Assembly: GCA_034190875.2 (NCBI GenBank)
Contig: CM067354.1
Span: 45,736,245 to 45,800,244 of the forward strand
Reading direction: 5' to 3'
Origin: Urechis unicinctus
Lineage: Eukaryota > Annelida > Polychaeta > Xenopneusta > Urechidae
Length of the DNA stretch: 64,000 bases
Shown: piece by piece, positions 11,423 through 23,095 of the stretch
Layout: each line of letters begins with the position of its first letter
How positions within the stretch are numbered: position 1 is the stretch's first letter
Notes under the pieces: model-generated
Told to the model about the DNA's origin: nothing
What the model saw: only the letters and a program-made list of their open reading frames with translations
Database searches by the model: none
Program-made: the position numbers and the translations under genes

Positions 11423-12137
11423 GCCCTACAAGACGTCTCCGTTTGACCGGAGCTACATGTCGCTGTGTCATTTTACAGTAGATTCAAACAGTGAACTCTA
11501 CAATATCAAATAATACAGTCAACCGCTGATATTTTGGGCGCTTATTAAAACGTTTGACTACAGCGCTGGGTTTGGCATCTAAAAAACAACATATATCAAG
11601 AGCCTGTGAAAAAATATGTCACATTGCACCAAAAGCTTACCACCGATCGATGCGATTCTTGAAGAAATGCCATCTATATATCATTTCCGAAAGATCGCGA
11701 TGCGATGACCGCCATTTTGGAAAATATTGGGTCGCGTGATTTCCCGCCGCCTCATCTGCATTGCCTCCCTGCTAAGCTTGCGAAGCACGTTGACGCACTT
11801 TGAATAAAATCTGCTGTATCTCATCGAGTTCAGACACAGGAAGCAATAGTCGTCGATGTGTTACGTCATTCTGAGCATGCGCGATGTACGTGATATTGAA
11901 CTTGAAAACAAACATGGTGCTGTGTTTCGGACTTTCTACCGCTTCCAAATTTATCGAAACTATAGAACTTATTACCATGGAAGAAATCCCCCGTCACAAA
12001 GGGATGAAATTGTCCGTGAACATCTTTGCATTCTAAAACTCTATCACTTAGGTATGTTTGGTTGTTGTCTGAATCGATCTCAAAATTATAACATTGCGTC
12101 GTTTTCATAAGACATCTACTCAGACGTATTGTAGGGC
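11423..12137. mobile_element. Inverted-repeat-bounded 715-bp segment (GCCCTACAAGACGTCT ends)
   Basis: GCCCTACAAGACGTCT at 11423-11438 pairs with AGACGTATTGTAGGGC at 12122-12137 (15 of 16 positions). Both ends are flanked by TA, as expected for a Tc1/mariner-like TA target duplication. A subterminal block TTTGACCGGAGCTA (11442-11455) recurs in the related segment 30633-31413. No transposase is visible inside. The interior has promoter-like motifs and a possible first exon. Confidence 0.45.
11875..12052 (+). other. Possible first exon, unrecognised
   Basis: An ATG at 11875 opens a frame that runs to a strong donor-like TTAG|GTATGT at about 12052. Just upstream are TTACGTCATT (CRE-like), GCATGCGC (NRF1-like), TTTCCCGCC (E2F-like) and GCCATTTTGG (YY1-like, reversed). 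No downstream exon could be linked, so this may be coincidence. Confidence 0.2.
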
Positions 12138-15100
12138 TAGTGAGATTGTTAAGTTGTACACGAAATCAGTCAGAACATTGAACGCTGTTTTTTTTAAAGC
12201 CAGATCATTTGTTCGGTACTTGGAAACATACTGCGATTATTGTTATGCGTGAATACAAAGCGGGCAACCCTGGTGTCGGATATCGACTGATCATATCGTG
12301 ATTGAATGATTAATCACCTACAAACTCAGTTCCCAATACTGGGCTTGTCACGAACAGGAGAAGTCCAAACTCACCCGAGTCAACCCTTACCATAGTCAAG
12401 ATATATCACCACTAGCACACCTGTATACAAATAGAAAATTAATTACAAAAAAAATTATTCCTTTTGACGGACATGGCAGAGTAGGAGTCTCGCACAGAGA
12501 CGCGGACGCGGAGGCGGGAAATATGGAAAGAGAGTGAGATCAGCGACTCCAGGCCCTGTTTCTGCTTTATAGCGCAACCCTGCGGCCTGTTAGGCAGTGG
12601 CACGTGAGCGAATTATTTCAGTGCTAAACGCTCAGAAACTGACATACAACTTGAGTTGGTTTGTAAAGAAGGCAGACACCTCATTAACTACACCTATATC
12701 AGCCTTGATCGACAAAGAGGTTATGGTTTTTCTTTGTTGATTGTACTTAAAGAGATAAGTCGTCACACAACAGGGACTAGTGGGTGGAATAGCGATGAAG
12801 ATACGATTTGTTTGTTTGTAGATCTGAGATGATTGGTTGGACAGGACATAGTCGAGGGTTGGTCAGATTGTCCTCATTGTTTTTACCATTTTGTGGGACT
12901 AACCAGACATGGCGTTTTATGTTGAACTTAATGCTTAATGACAAATCATCTATTTATCCACTTCTATGACACTAATCCTACGAGTATGACAAAGAAAACC
13001 GTCACTCACCAATCGCACTGTTATATCCCGTACTCCATCAGGAAACTCGGCGAATATAGTTCTGATGTCGATATCGCATGTAAGGAAGGCACTTTAAGCG
13101 CTGCGGTTAGAGGCTGTCGAGCGATGAATGAGAAAAGTGTACTTTGCCAGTCAGATCAATATTGACGGTAAAGCTTTTTAGAAACACTCAACAGTCGCTT
13201 ATCAGTTGAGTAAGATCCGGAAACCTGGTGCTCCAGTTTAGTTTTTCAGCCAACAGTGACTGAGTGGTATTGGTTGTGAGTTATATAGAAAAGGTTGGGG
13301 TTGCGGTACGTACTGATGACTGAGAGGTTCGGGCGTTTGTTGGTTGGTTACGTATCGATACGAGCCTTATGGACTACCCTGTATACCTGTGGTTGTTTAA
13401 AACACGCATATAACGCTGTTCGTCGTGAATTTTCCATTAAATTCTGAGCGACATCGATTTTTGGTAATAATGCTTACAAAATAAACGCGTCAAAATGAGC
13501 AATTAATCTGACCGGATACTCGGGTATCCTGACATCTCTAGACCATGAGTTGCAGAGCCAGGCGATGCTAGCTAAGCATTTGTTTTTAATGTATTGTGTG
13601 TACAATGACTTTTCGTCCTTGGCTAATATCAACGCTTTGTAAAAAGTATTTAAAAAGTCGAATTCACGTGTATCGCTTATACTAAGGGTTTATCGTCTCT
13701 CACACCGTAAGCTTCACACACGAAAGGCGAAAATTAATGATTTTTACAAATTGTACTCACGTGATTTGTCAACAAAACCGAACTTTACGTTTCCGTGCAA
13801 ATTGCACGAAGCCACGCGGGTTTGCGTAATAATTTTTATAATAATCCAAACCGTTTGATTTTTTTTATTCATCCTGCGGGTGTAGACGTATAAATGCACA
13901 TCACACGATGTTAAGACGAAAACACACGGTTTACCTAATCGATGTTCAGTCGCCGGTTTTTGTTTGTTTGTCGTCGCATTAGCAAGACGGAAATGCACTT
14001 ACCTCAAAATATTTTCGTGTTAAAGGTGCCTCAGTCCGTGAGGTGATTGAGGTCACGTGTGGCTTTATTCCAAGAAGAGCTATATTTTCGATAAGCACGA
14101 ATATCATGATGGCTATGAGGACACCGATGACGATGTTGATTGAATTGATGACGATGTTGATTGAACTGATGACGATGATGGTGATGATGTCGTTGATATT
14201 TATGATTTGTGTACCCAACCCTACCCACCAATATACGAAAATACTCGTACACATTGGATTCATTCATATTGTAGAAATATTAATCCCCTTGCATTTCATT
14301 TCATGGTCTGTCGACAGAGCAACCTAAAAACGCAATGCGAGGCACGCGCGTACCGGCAGAGGGCACCACACAGCGTGTGCAGTGGCCTTAACAGCGCGTA
14401 TTATGAAAGGATCAGCAACGTGATAATCCAGTTTTCCTCGCTTAACCTTGTTTTTAACTTTCTGTAATTAAATCAACGATCACAGGAATAGTTTTAATTG
14501 ACTACGTGTGCCGGTTTAAGCTGTCGTCTATTTAAGCACGTCATTCGACATCACCAAACACATAGGTTTGGAATGCGCAATTACGGCTTTATTTTTGCTT
14601 GAATCCAGATAGAAAATGGGGAGTGCAACGTGCGGGCTCTCGTTCCTCATTCGGTTTCATGCGTTGAAAATGTTCCTCAGACGATGATCGGAAAAAAAGG
14701 AATTTGCAATGATATAAAAACCCTTGAAAATAATCTTAAATCCACAAAACATCCCGATTTTTCTCGTCATCTGATTGATCGATCAATAATGTCATTGAAT
14801 CTGTTCTTCGCATGTCGAGAAATTTTGCAAACAGACGAACACTCTACGTAGAATGAAAATAGAACTGGTTCTCTGGCAATATGGCTTCACCAAGGATGTT
14901 CTTCCATTTGAAACGCTATGACTTGACGTTATGACTATAAAAGTACCTGTGTCGTACCTACTTCACTGGAACCACAAAGGTTAGGTTAGATAGCAATTGA
15001 ATGGACAAGAATAGTATTACCATAAAATATGGAGGTCCAATACGTTAACATGCTTTCTGCGGTTCACCACTCAGATTCAGCTGATACCGAAGGTTAAAAA

Positions 15101-15607
15101 ATGGTGGCACTTCCTGCTGTACCCAGATAAGCAGTTGGAGCAAATGCTTACAAGATTGATTGATGTCTGCCTTATTCTTTAAATGATTCATAGCTAACTA
15201 TAGCCAGTTATAAATTTACGATTCATTCTTAATTCCATTTGTTCACTCATTAATTCGTTCATTAGTAAATAATCGATTCGTTCATGCGCGTATCAACAAA
15301 CAACGCCTGAGGTGAGTATGAATTGATGCAATTTTAATGTAATTGCTTGTATACGAGTCGCAACTCAAAAAGCTCCCGCTGACGTCATGATTTAGATAGT
15401 ATTGAAACGGATTACAAAATCATATTTTACTCGCATGTTTGATTGCCACACCGCCACATATATACATTTATCGCCGCTGGCATCAAATGGGCTTTGATTT
15501 GAGGGCATCTTTGCAAAGTGTACCTGATGTCTTACGAACGTCATATTATTTACAGCTTTGTACCGTTCCTTAGACGACATTCACTTGAGGCAACAATTAT
15601 TAACAGA
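12138..15607. other. Long stretch without recognisable genes
   Basis: About 3.5 kb of AT-rich sequence. A short GATGACGATGTTGATTGA duplication lies at about 14126-14170. ORFs of 60-95 codons show no conserved motifs or consistent splice context. Distal exons of an undetected gene cannot be excluded. Confidence 0.35.
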
Positions 15608-15985
15608 GAACGTCGCGTCGTAAGTACGGCACAACACATGCGTCGTAAGTACGCCATGAAACATGCGTCGTAAGTACGCCATGACACGTGCGTCGTAAGT
15701 ACGGCACACCACATGCTTCGTAAGTACGCCATGACACATGTATCGTAAGTACGCCATGACACGTGCGTCGTAAGTACGCCATGACACGTGCGTCGTAAGT
15801 ACGCCATGACACATGTGTCGTAAGTACGGCACAACACATGCGTCGTATGTACGCCATGACACATGCTTCGCAAGTACGCCATGACGCATGTATCGTAAGT
15901 ACGCCATGACACGTGCATCGTAAGTACGCCATGACACATGTGTCGTAAGTACGCCATGACACATGCGTCGTAAGTATGGCATGAT
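15608..15985. repeat. 25-bp minisatellite, about 15 copies
   Basis: The unit is CGTCGTAAGTACGCCATGAC plus ACATG. Variants alternate ACATG/ACGTG and GCC/GGC. Because 25 is not a multiple of three and the unit lacks a minus-strand stop, all three minus frames stay open and repeat the same 25-residue pattern. The three ORFs of 120-135 codons are therefore artefacts. Confidence 0.95.
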
Positions 15986-17342
15986 TACCTAGTTGCCACG
16001 TTATTTAGTCATTTCGTGATTGCGATTTAAACTGGTACCACGATAACTACTTAACACAAATCTGCTGAACACATTACATGGTGATTTCGTTGCCATAGTA
16101 TCTGGTGATCACTTAGTCTGATAAGTTGAACCTATCCATGTCGATTGTTACTGCACCTTCTACATGACTGAATCAACTGAGATTATTACATCGATTCTTA
16201 TGAAGCGCCACAGCACAAAAGCAGAAAACAGCAACAAATATACATATACATCAATATCAAGTAAATGTACAGATGCCGGCAATTGCAACTAATTTTCAAA
16301 CCGAACCCTAATTAAGGTTGACATGATATCCAAGGTCAAGTTTGATATAATTTTGCATTACAAAACACCTCATTCAACCTTATTTCACTATGCTAACTTT
16401 CATAACTGAAGGAACCATCGATGAGCATGGCAAGAGCCGTGATTTGAACGTGTAAGAATAATTAGGACATACATTTTTATGACATAAATTTGCTTTTAAA
16501 AAGTAACATTATTCTATACTGACATCAAACTAACCTCAAAATGAATTCCATTGTGAAACCTTAAGGCAGAATATCCGCAATATGTTGATGCCTCAGAATG
16601 TGCGGCGTCGATATTTTTTATGAGATTTGGCAAATAACTCAGTCTTGATCATAAACGGAACACCTCGAACCTCAACCAAAGTCGACCTCAAAGTGACGAG
16701 GTGTCGGTGTTCAGACAAACGCTGCTAAACAGTAACCTCATCAATAGTTGCAGACAGCCTCCGAGGCTCGTCTGCTTCCTATGCTCTGACGCAGCGCTTT
16801 TCTCAACTTCACTGCCTGTTAACAGCATCTGACTGGAATCTGATAATCTAATCGTGTTATTGTCATGTCTTGTTGATATGTATCCTCGCCCAAAAAGAAA
16901 GTCACCATCGACCGAGCACGATGAAATGCTAAAGGCGGGAATGAAGCCTGCGTTACTGTGAGGCTCTGTTTAACAAGAGCCTCATTCTACATGGATAGCA
17001 ATGCTTTCAGTTTCCATCGATAATAAGCGACAGTTTGCAGACAGCTAAGGAACCCTGGTTGACGATGTTTGCGCTGTGTTCTAACCCTAGAGGGCAAACG
17101 TCTCATTACGCATGCAAGGTTCATTATGAACCTTAATTGTTTCATCTCAGACAGCTCAATGTTCGCTGGCAATATCGATCTATATCACTCTAAATAGCTA
17201 TAACACAAGCCGCGCTGACACGGTGGTCAGCTCATACTGTGGAATTGGCTGGTTGGTGTTGCACGAGGAATTGTGTGCAAAGTGGTCGAAAGGATCAATG
17301 CTTTCTGGGGAAGCAAACATACGTTGTTTAGACAGGGAATCA
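15986..17342. other. No gene recognised
   Basis: AT-rich intergenic sequence; nothing beyond short motif-free ORFs. Confidence 0.4.
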
Positions 17343-17910
17343 GTATGTATGTATGTATGTATGTATGTATGTATGTATGTATGTATGTATGTATGTATGT
17401 ATGTATGTATGTATGTATGTATGTATGTATGTATGTATGTATGTATGTATGTATGTATGTATGTATGTATGTATGTATGTATGTATGTATGTATGTATGT
17501 ATGTATGTATGTATGTATGTATGTATGTATGTATGTATGTGTCTGTATGTGTATGTATGTATGTATGTATGTATGTATGTATGTATGTATGTATGTATGT
17601 ATGTATGTATGTATGTATGTATGTATGTATGTATGTATGTATGTATGTATGTATGTCTGTATGTATGTATGTATGTATGTATGTATGTATGTATGTCTGT
17701 ATGTATGTCTGTATGTATGTCTGTATGTATGTCTGTATGTATGTCTGTATGTCTGTCTGTATGTCTGTCTGTATGTCTGTCTGTCTGTCTGTATGTATGT
17801 ATGTATGTATGTCTGTCTGTCTGTATGTATGTCTGTATGTATGTCTGTCTGTCTGTCTGTCTGTATGTCTGTCTGTCTGTATGTCTGTATGTATGTATGT
17901 GTCTGTCTGT

Positions 17911-17988
<78 letters not shown>

Positions 17989-18156
17989 ATGTCTTCTGTA
18001 TGTATGTATGTCTGTCTGTATGTCTGTATGTCTGTCTGTCTGTCTGTCTGTATGTCTGTCTGTCTGTATGTCTGTCTGTATGTCTGTATGTCTGTCTGTA
18101 TGTCTGTATGTCTGTCTGTATGTCTGTATGTATGTCTGTATGTATGTCTGTATGTA

Positions 18157-18187
<31 letters not shown>

Positions 18188-18192
18188 ATGTA

Positions 18193-18231
<39 letters not shown>

Positions 18232-18248
18232 ATGTCTGTCTGTATGTA

Positions 18249-18295
<47 letters not shown>

Positions 18296-18672
18296 ATGTC
18301 TGTATGTATGTCTGTCTGTCTGTCTGTCTGTCTGTATGTATGTCTGTGTCTGTCTGTCTGTCTGTCTGTCTGTATGTCTGTATGTCTGTCTGTATGTATG
18401 TATGTATGTATGTATGTATGTATGTATGTATGTCTGTATGTATGTATGTATGTATGTATGTATGTCCTGCATGCATGCATGCATGCATGTATGTATGCAT
18501 GCATGCATGCATGCATGCATGTATGTATGTATGTATGCACGCACGCACGCACGCACGCACGCACGTACGTATGTATGTATGTAACTATGTATTTATGTAT
18601 GTATGTATGTATGTATGTATGTATGTATGTATGTATGTATGTATGTATGTATGTATGTATGTATGTATGTAT
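17343..18672. repeat. Very long tetranucleotide microsatellite (ATGT)n / (CTGT)n
   Basis: About 1.3 kb of tetranucleotide repeat organised in zones: pure ATGT to about 17690, mixed ATGT/CTGT, nearly pure CTGT around 17900-17990 and later, then ATGT again, a GCAT block (about 18470-18520), a GCAC block (about 18536-18566) and a final ATGT run. The unit is not a multiple of three and has no stop in most frames, so ORFs of 400-490 codons on both strands are spurious. Confidence 0.97.
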
Positions 18673-18892
18673 TATGTATGTGTGTGTATCTATGTATATT
18701 TGCATGCATACATGTATGTGTGTGCATGTGTGGTGTGTTTGTATGTTTATGTGAATGCGTGTGCATGTGGGTGCGTGCGATTTCAGTTAAAGAAGGATCC
18801 CTGAGATCGCGCGCTTTGCGCTAATCCGAGCGGCGAAAATAATTTGAGTATTGTATCAGTCGTTCGACTCCGCCTGAAGATGTGTGTATTTT

Positions 18893-19975
18893 ATTCCCGG
18901 GGTTTTTGGGCACTTAAGTGTATTGAGGTAGTATATACTACTAGTATATACTTGTGCCGCGCGACGGGGTGTTTTTTTTTTCGGCCTCTCGACTTGTACA
19001 ACGGTTTTTGTTGGGCCTCGTACTTTAGGCAAAGAAACTCCGCCTCTGACAGCTCCGCGCTATTTACTACTTTCGGTCTCTCACATCCGCGCTGTAGAGG
19101 CGAAGAGCCGCCTGTGAAATTTCCGAGGTTCCGAAGTCAAAATGACAGAAGAACTCGCTTAAAACTTACAAAAGCCCTCCATGCCAAAAAATTTGTGACA
19201 AAATGAAAGATTATATGACAAAATGACACGAGGACTGTTTCTATTACTACAGTTTTGTCTAATTGTTCTGTTTGAGCACTAAAATACGGCTCATCATGAA
19301 ACTTTGCTCAAAAACTCAACATGGCCGACTCCCACAATGCAACATAATTGAGTTAATTCTCGTTAATTCGCTGTGATATCGCTCATGTTTTCGATTCGCG
19401 CGGTAGCCATGTTGGGCAACAATTTTAAAATTGTGTTGGATTTAGTTGATTCTGTTGATTAAGAAGTATGACTGTTGTTGCAAGATTGATGGTTAGACAT
19501 TTATGGATATGAAAATCTATGTTTTTTAAACTGTCCCTTGTCTGCATTGCGAGAAGGAACACATTTGCTTATAACCCTAAAGATTCTGCCATACAGACCC
19601 TCGCCCCTAAGGTGGCATCAGATCATAAAAACACCAGGGGCGAGTGCCTTGCCTACTCGTACTTATACTTTTTTTTCAGTTGCGAAGCTTAATAAACTTA
19701 CTTTTTCATTCTGAATCGTTAGTTATTTCGGTATATGGATGGGTCCCTTGTAGCTCCTCGAGGTGGTCTAGATATGATTTGGGATCACTAAATTTTGGTA
19801 TATATATTGGTGACCCTTATAAAAAATTTGTATATGAATGGGTCTTTTTTCTGAGGTTTGGTGTCTAAATGGTTCCCTTTTCTCACTTTGGCTTGGTATA
19901 GATATGATCCGGTTTTTGTTTCCCATGGCGGCACACCCCTACCCTTTTCCAAGGAAAGAACCCTACCCCGGGAAT
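18893..19975. repeat. Dispersed element, copy 2, interrupted by a nested transposon
   Basis: After ATTCCCGGGGT (18893-18903) the sequence repeats the blocks of the 1704 element: GGGCACTTAAGTGTATTGAG, a GTAGTATATA stretch, GTGCCGCGCGACGGGGT and CCTCTCGACTTGTAC. At 19026 it is broken by a 630-bp insertion. After it come a GGCACACCCCTA block, also present in copy 1, and ACCCCGGGAAT (19965-19975), the inverted counterpart of the start. Confidence 0.5.
19026..19655. mobile_element. 630-bp TAGGCAA...TTGCCTA transposon with 9-bp target duplication
   Basis: The element starts TAGGCAAAGAAACTCCGCC and ends GGGGCGAGTGCCTTGCCTA, an inverted pair. CTCGTACTT occurs immediately before (19017-19025) and immediately after (19656-19664), a perfect 9-bp target-site duplication. 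A 9-bp duplication suggests a Mutator- or Merlin-like family. No transposase is encoded. An internally deleted relative lies at 31528-31649. Confidence 0.75.
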
Positions 19976-20141
19976 TCGCCGGCAATCTGTCAGGGTTCAC
20001 GCCACAAATATATCATCTTGAAGATGAAAATATCGCTGGTTTGTATGCAAAACCGATGTCGTCAATCTCCCTCCCTTCCTGTGTTTTTCAAATTATAAAT
20101 AAATAAAAATAAACATCACTACTATCTAAAGTAAACTTGTA

Positions 20142-20147
20142 TTTATT
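20142..20147 (-). promoter_or_regulatory. Polyadenylation signal AATAAA of the cysteine-rich gene
   Basis: AATAAA on the minus strand, 14 bases after the stop codon at 20162-20164. The 3' UTR would be very short, which is unusual but possible. Confidence 0.4.
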
Positions 20148-20161
20148 CACAACAAAATCGA

Positions 20162-20980
20162 TCAGTTGTTGGTCGTTGGTTCCTCATCATTTCTGCAGCA
20201 GCAGCCGAGACCAGTAGTGAAGCAACTGTCGACAAGACTGGAGCGCTCATCAGGTTCGCAGACATCACGACATGAGCAATCGTCAAAGAAACCACAAGGC
20301 TCCTCGGCACCTACAGGAGGGATATGGGCCAAAGCAACCGTCAGGAAAATAAAGAAATAACCTTTCTCGATTGACTGCGTCATTTCGAATATAATGCCTT
20401 TTTCAGTGTAGGGAAATATGAAACGAACAATGAAATTTACATACTGTTTGAGATTGTACTTGATTAAAGACTTAATCAGCAAATGAACACTATCAAATGA
20501 CTCAACATAGACAACAAACATAGCGTTTACTCACAACAGCATTTGTTTCCTTCGGAGCACTCCGTGAATAGTCCTTCACGTTCGATGTCTGGCTTGCAAT
20601 CAGGTCGGCAAATACAGTCTTCAAAGAGACCACAACGCTCCTGGCTAGCTGCATTTACATAACACCTCTACAATTCATAACCATCAATTGATATATACAA
20701 AAGAAAATTGGCATTTCTACAAGTTTACAATTTTGAACATTACAACTCATCCAGTTATTCCGCATCGCTGTCGAGCATTGCAATCACAACTATAATGCCG
20801 ATAATATGAAAAGTTTATTTATTCTATGATAAATATGAAAATAAACTAGAAGTTGCTTAGGGTAATTATTTCTCAGTTAAAAAAAGCTTCTGGAACATGG
20901 AAGGTGCATATAAACGTTTGAGCCTTACCAGCCAGAGCAGCCAAGGTAGAAATCAGAGAAATAACTAGCAAGCACTTCAT
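20162..20980 (-). CDS. Secreted cysteine-rich protein with two duplicated exon modules (104 aa)
   Basis: Three coding exons fit with correct splice sites. Exon 1 is 20929-20980: ATG at 20980, a 17-residue signal peptide MKCLLVISLISTLAALA, donor GTAAGG. Exon 2 is 20535-20648: acceptor ATGCAG, donor GTGAGT. Exon 3 is 20162-20310: acceptor CCTGTAG, stop TGA. All junctions are phase 1. Exons 2 and 3 each encode about 40 residues with the same eight-cysteine pattern: C, five residues, C-x-C, three residues, C, then a lone C and a closing CCC. They start RCGLFEDC and PCGFFDDC. The product is small, secreted and disulfide-rich. The family is not recognised; antimicrobial, shell-matrix, inhibitor or venom-like roles are all possible. 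Reading through the exon 2 donor gives TAA at once, so intron retention would yield a one-module 57-residue form. Confidence 0.7.
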
Positions 20981-23095
20981 GTCTCGAATGTTTCGAGAGC
21001 TCGTAAAATATCATCCTATTTGTACGGAGGAAAACCTTTAGTTTCATCGATTACATGACGTAATCTTGAGGTATGGTAACTTGACAGGTGCGCCATCGTG
21101 GCATCTTATCTGGGACAGCCGCCTAGAATTACACAGCCAGGGCCACTGTGTATTTGTACGCATAAAGTTTTAGGTATTGCGAAAATACTCAAAGGATGGA
21201 TTTGTGTTTGTGCGTGGATTCTATGTACTGTGATTCCATGTCAACATATGACTGACTCAAAACCAAATACTTAATATATTCATCCACTTATACTTTATTC
21301 GGGAGCTATTGAATACTAGACAGACCTAACTATTTATTGTGAATTGTCTTTGATGATAGTAGATACTATTCGAAGACGGCTATATTACAGTGTTTGTTAA
21401 GCTGAACTGGTGCCTTCTTTAGAATACCAACATCGCACATTGTGCATTTGTAGCGATTTGTGTAAATATTCGTTGAACTGGATAAATATTCACTTGAAAC
21501 ATTTAAGTATTGAGATAATGAGAACGTTATATGGCTTCGTAAAACGGATTTAACGAAAAAGGGATTAATAGATTGACTGGTTGGTGTTTAAAGGAACTAA
21601 CAGTATGAAAAGAAAGGTCAGACCCGACGATTTTATAACAGTTTCTAGACGCACAGACTCAACGTATTATATACAAAGTTTTGGGTTCGCAAAGAGACGT
21701 TGATGTGGAATTTGTAAGGACACAGTCCTCACAAATGTATGATTTTTCCATCAATATCATCGAGGTATTTTACTGACTTAATGTTTTAGATGTACGGGAT
21801 AGCCGTATAGGTCAACAAAGTGATGTCGTCCGACTTCACTTTGCGCCAGCAAAAATGTGCTAAAACAGCCAGATTGGCTCCAACAACAGGGGGTCTCTGA
21901 AGCATCACCATACAAGATAAGTTTTGACGCCTTGCATTGTGGCCATCAAGTTGTTTCTAGCTGGTGAATCATCCATATGTAATACCCCGAATGATTCTCT
22001 AAATAACCATGTAAGTTACATATTTCCCCGATTCATAGTCACTGAGGTATTGCCTCCCAGACATGATAAGAATGCTTACGGCGGAAATGTGTTAAGGAGT
22101 CAGTTAGCACAGTTATCAGCGATGTGATGTCACACTTTGATAATGTTTATTTGTCCTTACAGTTTCTGAACTGCACGACTCAAGGGAACGGAATTCAACT
22201 GCATCGTATTGAAAATAAAAGTTAACAATACGGTTTCAGCAGCAACACCTTATCCGGGCACCTTATATACTAAAGTGAAGTGGTCCTGTGGACCAACAGG
22301 AAACATTTCCGATAAACCAATGAGTGATCGGTTACTGTAGTCGGACATCCTACCATCCTTATACCTCGCCTTATTTTGGGGGATTGACGACATATTCAAG
22401 AACTGCAATTGCAATTTACCCTACCCTGGGACATGACAGGTGTCAAAGTTACGTAATTGAGAAGCCTCTGATAGCGCGTGTGACGTTTTGTCTGTGCGAC
22501 CCCTTTTCCTAGTCTAGTTGATACAAGCGCTTTCGATAATGTCAAATGTTGCTTACCATTGTGTTACCCAGGTCGATAACGTGAAGTAGTGTGACACGAA
22601 CCTTTGCCGATTGCAACTTACAAATACGATTCGATTTTAGTTTCTCAACTAGACACAAAACTAGTTAATTCACAACATAAAGCTTAAGAGTTTCATTTAC
22701 AGTTCATTTTAACTAACAGTACAATAACATCGTACTTCACATACATATGTTTGGGTATTAATTGTTTTTAAATCTGTAATACACTTTTCGACTAAATACA
22801 CTCAAAACACTCCTACACAATGTGTATATTGCTTTCATTTTTTCACGTCAACACCACAGGGATTCACAATTAATGGCAGGTGGATGGAAAGTGCGCTGGG
22901 AAACAACTGGGGTTGACTGCTGTTCGTTAAACTGAGAGAGCTACGATCAAATCAAATTTCCTCACAATCCGCATTTGAACAACAACCCCTTGAAAACACC
23001 CTTAGGGAAGCTTATTTTGGAATTGCAATTTCCACCTTGAGGCAGCCTAAACTGTGAGATATCCGACAGTGAGATATCCGACGGAAGTCTTCATA
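20981..23095. other. No gene recognised; upstream region of the cysteine-rich gene
   Basis: About 2.1 kb of AT-rich sequence. The first few hundred bases should contain the promoter of the minus-strand gene. No clear TATA box was assigned and no exons can be supported. Confidence 0.35.

Noticed and set aside
12938..14851. ORFs of 70-95 codons
   Set aside because: No recognisable motif, no linked splice sites, composition like surrounding AT-rich DNA.
15550..15982. Three overlapping minus-strand ORFs of 120-135 codons
   Set aside because: By-product of the 25-bp repeat; identical repeat peptide in each frame.
17198..18804. ORFs of 400-490 codons on both strands
   Set aside because: They are translations of the ATGT/CTGT microsatellite (Met-Tyr-Val-Cys or Ile-His-Thr-Tyr repeats) with no unique sequence.
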